Notes under the pieces: model-generated
Database searches by the model: none
The model's input: only the letters and a program-made list of their open reading frames with translations
Told to the model about the DNA's origin: nothing
Assembly (NCBI RefSeq): GCF_026914265.1
Contig: NC_069133.1
Coordinates: forward strand, 1,959,566-2,023,565
DNA length: 64,000 nucleotides
Direction of reading: 5' to 3'
From: Mya arenaria
Lineage: Eukaryota; Mollusca; Bivalvia; Myida; Myidae
Part shown: in pieces, positions 58,201-64,000 of the stretch
Layout of the letters: every line of letters starts with the position of its first letter
How positions within the stretch are numbered: position 1 is the first letter of the stretch
Made by a program: the position numbers and the translations under genes

Positions 58201-59223
58201 ACCATTTGTGGTGGGAGATATAACATTTCCTACAGCTCGCTGCACGTCTCTCTGGGCTGGAAATACAGAGGATCCATTAATGAATTCCGAGTACCTTAGA
58301 AATATATAACAATTTAAACCTGAATAAATCACAAGAAAATCACAAAATAATAATTGAGCAGACATAGCATTAAAAGCTTTGCCATTGCTTGTCAATTTTT
58401 TAAGCCAATCAAGGGGAATAACCAGCCAATCAAGGGAAATAACCAGCCAATCAAAGGGAATAACCAGCCAATCAAGGGGAATAACCAGCCAATTAATAAA
58501 AGTTAGTTCATAGTTGTCAGTTCATACTAATTCATTTTAGCTTGATGGTGATGAAAGCTGATAGATTATAAAATCACTGGGCATGAACCAATACTGTGTA
58601 CTTTTTGAGAGGCCATGAGATAGTACCCCTGGGGCCATATTCAATAACCAATTAAGACTGAGCTTGAGTGATGGGGGGTGGAGTAAGTGTTTGGCAGGTT
58701 AGGGGTGCAAAAGAAGACCGTGTCAATAAAATAAATATAAAGAAATATTTTTTATTTAAGGCCAACAATGGAACTATTGGAATCACAACCACAACAATGC
58801 TATGAAAACACAGCAAGATGTTTTCTTTGAAATATATAAAAACAAAAGAACTAATAAAAAGAAATACCATTCTCCACTTTATCGGGTGGGTTCTCGTAGT
58901 CTTCTAAAGCTGTTTGGGATGGCGACTGCAAACAACAGAAATGAAGATTGAAGACAAAGGATATATGGCAAATGTATATAAATAATGATAATAAGTAAGT
59001 TTTTTATAATTTAAAAATGGCTTGTCCAATGGATTAGTTTGTTTTGATTTGACGATTGTCCATAACAAGCAGGGAACCGTCGTACCTTTGGTGTTCGTGA
59101 GGGTAGCTGAAGCATGTTGTGACTGGTCTTTGCAGGGGCCGGGGTGGAGACAGGAGTAGGCGGGGGGGCTGGGGATCTGCCACGGCCTCTACGTGGCTGG
59201 ACTGGCTGTGGCAGCTGTGGGGC
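52189..59223 (-). CDS. SLP-76/BLNK/CLNK-like SH2 adaptor, 3' part (5' exons outside window)
   Basis: Eight minus-strand coding exons: 59086-59223, 58868-58925, 58203-58256, 57719-57826, 56954-56982, 56352-56432, 53180-53320 and 52189-52299. Together they give 720 bp, 239 residues plus TAA. All junctions are GT-AG and phases agree (0,1,1,1,0,0,0). The first part is proline- and basic-rich (RSPAPPPTP; RSPRSPR; ELPPRPN), as expected for SH3 ligands. DYENPP (Tyr56 of this fragment) and GYVDRP (Tyr85) are candidate phosphotyrosine sites. Residues 137-225 form an SH2 domain: WYHGSISRDEAKKQL, the phosphate-binding Arg163 in MYLIRRS, DYNLPI, and a C-terminal FKSLLDIVNGF. The C-terminal SH2 plus proline-rich linker matches the SLP-76/BLNK group, which links tyrosine kinases to PLC-gamma and Vav in vertebrate immune cells. 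The function in this animal is inference. Confidence 0.87.
53180..53320 (-). CDS. SH2 adaptor central SH2 exon
   Basis: Acceptor CTTTTATTTCAG, donor AACAG|GTTGGA. 47 codons: NGMYLIRRSTKNPDQPFTL, then QIWYGDSDYNLPIKKSTEG and TYVVGGNKQ. Contains the invariant phosphotyrosine-binding Arg of the FLVRES-type motif (here YLIRRS). Confidence 0.92.
53640..53900 (+). repeat. Dispersed repeat relic in intron
   Basis: AAGCATGACCTTGACCTTAG, AGACCTGGGTCTTGTGCGTG and CTTCAAGGCAAGGTTTTGAA belong to the same family as 55250-56070. An open frame across it (76 codons) is not a gene. Confidence 0.65.
53944..54031. repeat. Exact 44-bp tandem duplication
   Basis: TATATTTTTAGCTTGGAATT plus TCCCAGGAAATGCCCTTTGG plus GGCT occurs twice head to tail without a difference that I can see. 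Confidence 0.9.
54040..55240. other. Intron sequence, no gene seen
   Basis: Intron of the SH2 adaptor. Contains short local repetitions (TTGCGTATTGC at about 54900) and a mixed-GC patch at 55010-55145 with repeated TATCCTGGT, possibly an old repeat. Confidence 0.55.
55250..56070 (+). mobile_element. Dispersed repeat with repeated modules, interrupted by an insertion
   Basis: Modules share TCATGGTGAACCTTCATGGC, AAGTTTTTTTGAAAATCCTA and GACCTCTAACCTTGACCTTT. The repeat is split at 55497/55753 by the Harbinger-like MITE and resumes with GAGTCTTGTGCCGGACATGC. The right end has GACAAATCAGTCTGGATGGA and ACCGCCATTGTGACATTTAT. The 100-codon frame at 55760-56062 lies in this repeat and is not called. 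Confidence 0.75.
55498..55752. mobile_element. PIF/Harbinger-like MITE nested in the dispersed repeat
   Basis: The ends are reverse complementary over about 44 bp: CGGCCGTATTCATAAAGC ... GGTCATTTCCTAAC and GTTAGGAAATGACTGG ... TTATTAATACCGCC. CTG lies on both sides. The uninterrupted relative at 53740-53760 reads GACCTGGGTCTTGTG, so CTG was single before insertion. A 3-bp target duplication and GGC-type ends fit PIF/Harbinger. No transposase inside. Confidence 0.85.
56077..56201. repeat. 25-bp tandem repeat, five copies
   Basis: Unit TTTCTTGAGGCGGGCTCAAC plus CAGCC. Copies differ at one or two positions. Located in an intron of the SH2 adaptor. Confidence 0.95.
56352..56432 (-). CDS. SH2 adaptor exon opening the SH2 domain
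   Basis: Acceptor TATCTACTCCAG, donor AGATTT|GTAAGA. Encodes GQLLMQRWYHGSISRDEAKK then QLAAHRF. WYHGSISRDEAKKQL is the classic start of an SH2 domain. Confidence 0.9.
56954..56982 (-). CDS. SH2 adaptor 29-bp microexon
   Basis: Flanked by CTTTCCAG and GTGTGT. Adds DVNSSKEPTE (first codon shared with the previous exon) and is needed to bring phase 1 to phase 0 before the SH2 exon. Small, so less certain than its neighbours. Confidence 0.75.
57070..57215 (-). mobile_element. tRNA-derived SINE
   Basis: Minus strand reads GAGAGTGGTGTAGTGATTAA GGTGTCTG (A-box region) and, 45 bp later, GTGGGTTTGATCCACATC (B-box region), followed by a non-tRNA body. Intron insertion. Confidence 0.7.
57405..57590 (-). 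mobile_element. tRNA-derived SINE sharing a core with 48165-48410
   Basis: Minus strand: AGCGCTGTGGTCAGAGCACT (A-box region), GTTTCAATTCCCGG (B-box region), then GGTGGTCACCAAGCTGGACA and GTGGGCTTTTTCCGGG. The GGTGGTCACCAAG core is the one found at 48313-48330. Confidence 0.7.
57719..57826 (-). CDS. SH2 adaptor proline-rich exon
   Basis: Acceptor AACCATTGCAG, donor GTCAG|GTAGGT. 36 codons: YVDRPRSPRSPRSTRELPPR then PNAASSSGDPDPAPS. ELPPRPN fits a class II-like SH3 ligand core. Phase 1 at both ends. Confidence 0.85.
58203..58256 (-). CDS. SH2 adaptor 54-bp exon
   Basis: Encodes QRDVQRAVGNVISPTTN. The acceptor could be TTTCCAG|CCCAG or CCCAG|AGAG. The first keeps phase 1 with the upstream exon (GCC, Ala) and is preferred. 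Confidence 0.75.
58398..58498. repeat. 21-bp tandem repeat, about five copies
   Basis: Unit AACCAGCCAATCAAGGGGAAT with single-base variants, in an intron of the SH2 adaptor. Contains CCAAT in each copy. Confidence 0.92.
58868..58925 (-). CDS. SH2 adaptor exon with DYENPP motif
   Basis: Acceptor TTGTTTGCAG, donor GAATG|GTATTT. Encodes SPSQTALEDYENPPDKVEN. DYENPP has the acidic-Tyr-x-x-Pro form used by tyrosine kinases and SH2 ligands in adaptors. Confidence 0.85.
59086..59223 (-). CDS. SH2 adaptor proline-rich exon (first in window)
   Basis: Acceptor GGTATATTTCAG, donor CCAAAG|GTACGA. 46 codons: APQLPQPVQPRRGRGRSPAP then PPTPVSTPAPAKTSHNMLQL and PSRTPK. Upstream exons are not found in the 770 bp before the 44-bp array and must lie outside. 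Confidence 0.85.
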
Positions 59224-59229
59224 CTGAAA

Positions 59230-59995
59230 TATACCCAGATACTTGCAAATAATGGTGATTATATATATGAATATAGATAGATTATTCAATAATCATAAAA
59301 CAAATATTATAAAACTAAATTATTGTTGAATGGGAGTTTTAACTGTATGAATCTGTCGGCTAAATTGGTATTATTTAATTTGTACGAAATTTCCGTAAAA
59401 CATAAAAGCTGAAGTTAATTAATTTCTATAATCATAGCAGAAGTCCGACTTCAAAATTAAAACATTTATTCTTGCAATGTTTTGGCTATTTAGGCCTTTA
59501 TATTTTAGGGGGTATGCAATATCTAATAAGTTAACAAATGAAAATGTGCATAATTAGGAGTTAATAATTTTTGAAAATTTTCCATTATTAAATGCATACC
59601 TTCTAACAAAATTATTTTTCTGAAAAAAGCATTGATCAAGTTTCTTATGATCAGAAGCTGAATTCAAAGCATATACATTCATAAAAAGCACTGTGGTACG
59701 AGGAATCTAGCAGAGCAGTGGAAATACATGTAAGCCGTGACAAATAGACATGAAAATGTTTTATTCTTCTATTTGAAAATATAAAATGTGTAAACAAAAT
59801 GACTACTAGTAGTACACTACATATTATATACTACGCATTAGACTAATCTGATTGTTTGTAAACAACAAGATGTTTAGGGCAGACTGAGGTTTAATTCAGA
59901 TAATTATTATAAGACAAAACAAACCAGATCTGTAAATGTTCTTAATATTGCTCAAACCATATGATCTTCAATAATCTGTAATAATTAAATGCTAT
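59230..59995. other. Intron sequence, no exon seen
   Basis: AT-rich sequence between the proline-rich exon and the 44-bp tandem array. No coding stretch supported. Confidence 0.55.
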
Positions 59996-62900
59996 ATATA
60001 TACCAGTCAAGTATTTGACTCTATATAATTCCACACTACAAGTACACCAGCCAAGTATTTGACTCTATATAATTCCACACTACATGTACACCAGCCAAGT
60101 ATTTGACTCTATATAATTCCACACTACATGTATACCAGCCAAGTATTTGACTCTATATAATTCCACACTACATGTATACCAGCCAAGTATTTGACTCTAT
60201 ATAATTCCACACTGCATGTATACCAGCCAAGTATTTGACTCTATATAATTCCACACTGCATGTATACCAGCCAAGTATTTGACTCTATATAATTCCACAC
60301 TGCATGTATACCAGCCAAGTATTTGACTCTATATAATTCCACACTACATGTACACCAGCCAAGTATTTGATTCTATATAATTCCACACTACATGTACACC
60401 AGCCAAGTTTTTGACTCTATATAATTCCACACTACATGTACACCAGCCAAGTATTTGACTCTATATAATTCCACACTACATGTACACCAGCCAAGTATTT
60501 GACTCTATATAACTCCACACTAGTGACTACATGTACACCAGCCAAGTATTTGACTCTATATAATTCCACACTACATGTACACCAGCCAAGTATTTGACTC
60601 TATATAATTCCACACTACATGTACACCAGCCAAGTATTTGACTCTATATAATTCCACACTACATGTACACCAGCCAAGTATTTGACTCTATATAATTCCA
60701 CACTACATGTATACCAGTCAAGTATTTGACTCTATATAATTCCACACTACATGTATACCAGTCAAGTATTTGACTCTATATAATTCCACACTACATCTAT
60801 ACCAGTCAAGTATTTGACTCTATATAATTCCACACTACATGTATACCAGCCAAGTATTTGACTCTATATAATTCCACACTACATGTATACCAGTCAAGTA
60901 TTTGTCTCTATATAATTCCACACTACATGTATACCAGTCAAGTATTTGTCTCTATATAATTCCACACTACATGTATACCAGCCAAGTATTTGACTCTATA
61001 TAATTCCACACTACATGTATACCAGTCAAGTATTTGACTCTATATAATTCCACACTACATGTATACCAGTCAAGTATTTGACTCTATATAATTCCACACA
61101 TCAATAATACCAGTCTAGTATTTGACTCTATATAATTCCACACATCAATAATACCAGTCTAGTATTTGACTCTATATAATTCCACACTACATGTATACCA
61201 GTCAAGTATTTGACTCTATATAATTCCACACTACATGTATACCAGTCAAGTATTTGTCTCTATATAATTCCACACATCAATAATACCAGTCTAGTATTTG
61301 TCTCTATATAATTCCACACATCAATAATACCAGTCTAGTATTTGTCTCTCTATAATTCCACACATCAATAATACCAGTCTAGTATTTGTCTCTCTATAAT
61401 TCCACACATCAATAATACCAGTCTAGTATTTGTCTCTCTATAATTCCACACATCAATACTACCAGTCTAGTATTTGTCTCTCTATAATTCCACACATCAA
61501 TACTACCAGTCTAGTATTTGTCTCTCTATAATTCCACACATCAATACTACCAGTCTAGTATTTGTCTCTCTATAATTCCACACATCAATAATACCAGTCT
61601 AGTATTTGTCTCTCTATAATTCCACACATCAATAATACCAGTCTAGTATTTGTCTCTCTATAATTCCACACATCAATAATACCAGTCTAGTATTTGTCTC
61701 TCTATAATTCCACACATCAATAATACCAGTCTAGTATTTGTCTCTCTATAATTCCACACATCAATAATACCAGTCTAGTATTTGTCTCTCTATAATTCCA
61801 CACATCAATAATACCAGTCTAGTATTTGTCTCTCTATAATTCCACACATCAATAATACCAGTCTAGTCTTTGTCTCTCTATAATTCCACACATCAATAAT
61901 ACCAGTCTAGTATTTGTCTCTCTATAATTCCACACATCAATAATACCAGTCTAGTATTTGTCTCTCTATAATTCCACACATCAATAATACCAGTCTAGTA
62001 TTTGTCTCTATATAATTCCACACATCAATAATACCAGTCTAGTATTTGTCTCTCTATAATTCCACACATCAATAATACCAGTCTAGTATTTGTCTCTCTA
62101 TAATTCCACACATCAATAATACCAGTCTAGTATTTGTCTCTATATAATTCCACACATCAATAATACCAGTCTAGTATTTGTCTCTATATAATTCCACACA
62201 TCAATAATACCAGTCTAGTATTTGTCTCTCTATAATTCCACACATCAATAATACCAGTCTAGTATTTGTCTCTCTATAATTCCACACATCAATAATACCA
62301 GTCTAGTATTTGTCTCTATATAATTCCACACTGCATGTATACCAGTCAAGTATTTGACTCTATATAATTCCACACTACATGTATACCAGTCAAGTATTTG
62401 ACTCTCTATAATTCCACACATCAATAATACCAGTCTAGTATTTGTCTCTCTATAATTCCACACATCAATAATACCAGTCTAGTATTTGTCTCTCTATAAT
62501 TCCACACATCAATAATACCAGTCTAGTATTTGTCTCTCTATAATTCCACACATCAATAATACCAGTCTAGTATTTGTCTCTCTATAATTCCACACATCAA
62601 TAATACCAGTCTAGTATTTGTCTCTCTATAATTCCACACATCAATAATACCAGTCTAGTATTTGTCTCTCTATAATTCCACACATCAATAATACCAGTCT
62701 AGTATTTGTCTCTATATAATTCCACACATCAATAATACCAGTCTAGTATTTGTCTCTCTATAATTCCACACATCAATAATACCAGTCTAGTATTTGTCTC
62801 TATATAATTCCACACATCAATAATACCAGTCTAGTATTTGTCTCTATATAATTCCACACATCAATAATACCAGTCTAGTATTTGTCTGTATATAATTCCA

Positions 62901-63765
62901 CACATCAATAATACCAGTCTAGTATTTGTCTCTCTATAATTCCACACATCAATAATACCAGTCTAGTATTTGTCTCTCTATAATTCCACACATCAATAAT
63001 ACCAGTCTAGTATTTGTCTCTATATAATTCCACACTACATGTATACCAGTCAAGTATTTGACTCTATATAATTCCACACTACATGTATACCAGTCAAGTA
63101 TTTGACTCTATATAATTCCACACATCAATAATACCAGTCTAGTATTTGTCTCTATATAATTCCACACTACATGTATACCAGTCAAGTATTTGACTCTCTA
63201 TAATTCCACACATCAATAATACCAGTCTAGTATTTGCCTCTCTATAATTCCACACATCAATAATACCAGTCTAGTATTTGTCTCTCTATAATTCCACACA
63301 TCAATAATACCAGTCTAGTATTTGTCTCTATATAATTCCACACTACATGTATACCAGTCAAGTATTTGACTCTATATAATTCCACACTACATGTATACCA
63401 GTCAAGTATTTGACTCTATATAATTCCACACATCAATAATACCAGTCTAGTATTTGACTCTATATAATTCCACACATCAATAATACCAGTCTAGTATTTG
63501 TCTCTATATAATTCCACACATCAATAATACCAGTCTAGTATTTGTCTCTCTATAATTTCACACATCAATAATACCAGTCTAGTATTTGTCTCTCTATAAT
63601 TCCACACATCAATAATACCAGTCTAGTATTTGTCTCTATATAATTCCACACTACATGTATACCAGTCTAGTATTTGTCTCTATATAATTCCACACTACAT
63701 GTATACCAGTCTAGTATTTGTCTCTATATAATTCCACACTACATGTATACCAGTCTAGTATTTGC
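59996..63765. repeat. 44-bp tandem array, about 85 copies
   Basis: Two main variants of equal length. A: ACTACATGTATACCAGTCAA plus GTATTTGACTCTATATAATT plus CCAC. B: ACATCAATAATACCAGTCTA plus GTATTTGTCTCTCTATAATT plus CCAC. A alone fills 59996-61090, B dominates 61090-63020, and A and B alternate in blocks up to 63765. Chimaeric units (A start with B end) occur. The 72-codon minus-strand frame at 62245-62463 is a by-product. Confidence 0.97.
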
Positions 63766-64000
63766 CTTGAAATAAGTAAACGCTATATGATTGTATTCAA
63801 GTCAAGTATTCAACGTGAAATAATTAAAAGCTACACGTATATGCTACACGTAATAACGTATACCAGCTAAGTATTTGAAGTGAAATAAGTAAACACATAT
63901 GTATACAAGTCTAGTATTTAAATGAAAATAATTAAACGCTACACGAATACTAGCCAAGTATTTGAAGTAAAATAATTAAACACTACACGTATACCAGCCA
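63766..64000. repeat. Diverged 44-bp units, variant C, running off the edge
   Basis: Units of the same length with ACCAGCCAAGTATTTGAAGT plus GAAATAATTAAACACTACAC. They share the GTATTTG core but replace CTCTATATAATTCCACAC. Array continues beyond the window. Confidence 0.85.

Noticed and set aside
62245..62463. 72-codon minus-strand frame
   Set aside because: Derived from the 44-bp tandem array.
59996..63765. CRISPR-like array (constant 44-bp period)
   Set aside because: No unique spacers; units are direct tandem copies, typical of a minisatellite.

Overview
This is an animal (eukaryotic) genomic window, most likely from a bivalve mollusc. It is AT-rich, and its genes are split by GT-AG introns. 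Its dispersed repeats include tRNA-derived SINEs, fold-back DNA elements, LINE relics, and a multi-module repeat carrying GACCTTGACCTTTGACC-type motifs that I associate with bivalve genomes. The species assignment is inference. I saw no prokaryotic, viral or CRISPR features.

Three genes can be supported. (1) 6816-7895 (+) is an uninterrupted reading frame for a secreted protein with a signal peptide, a coiled coil, one thrombospondin type-1 repeat and a C-type lectin domain. (2) 38746-45701 (+) is a complete seven-coding-exon carbohydrate sulfotransferase (CHST15 / GalNAc4S-6ST-like type II Golgi enzyme, 536 residues). Every splice junction keeps phase, and both PAPS-binding motifs are present. 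(3) 59223-52189 (-) is the 3' part (eight exons, 239 residues) of an SH2 adaptor resembling SLP-76/BLNK/CLNK. It has proline-rich segments and a DYENPP phosphotyrosine-type motif before a C-terminal SH2 domain, and its 5' exons lie beyond the window. Genes 2 and 3 converge tail to tail. A fourth, decayed coding sequence (three exon-like relics, minus strand, 13470-11290) looks like a pseudogene of unknown identity.

Most of the window is repeat. From left to right: a 16-bp minisatellite (143-1990); a TA-flanked MITE (2340-2975); a second inverted-repeat element (3977-4424); a 40/80-bp AT-rich array (5085-5270); three or more members of a fold-back family with TTAA-like ends (8497-8793, 12269-13035, 48953-49306); a repeat with palindromic AGGTCA motifs (10415-11010); a diverged tandem duplication (13741-15305); two arrays of the same 176/186-bp satellite in opposite orientation (19300-21700 and 28760-34580) whose outer flanks also match in inverted orientation; a 470-bp pure ACTC tract; a 12-bp minisatellite filling intron 3 of the sulfotransferase; and a 3.8-kb array of 44-bp units with three sequence variants beyond the SH2 adaptor exons, running off the right edge.

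No operon-like or defence-like gene system is present. The most noteworthy items are the satellite inverted pair with shared outer boundaries, the nested Harbinger-like insertion with a confirmed 3-bp target duplication, the three-variant 44-bp array, the oestrogen-response-element-like palindromes carried by a dispersed repeat, and the SLP-76/BLNK-like adaptor in an apparent invertebrate.
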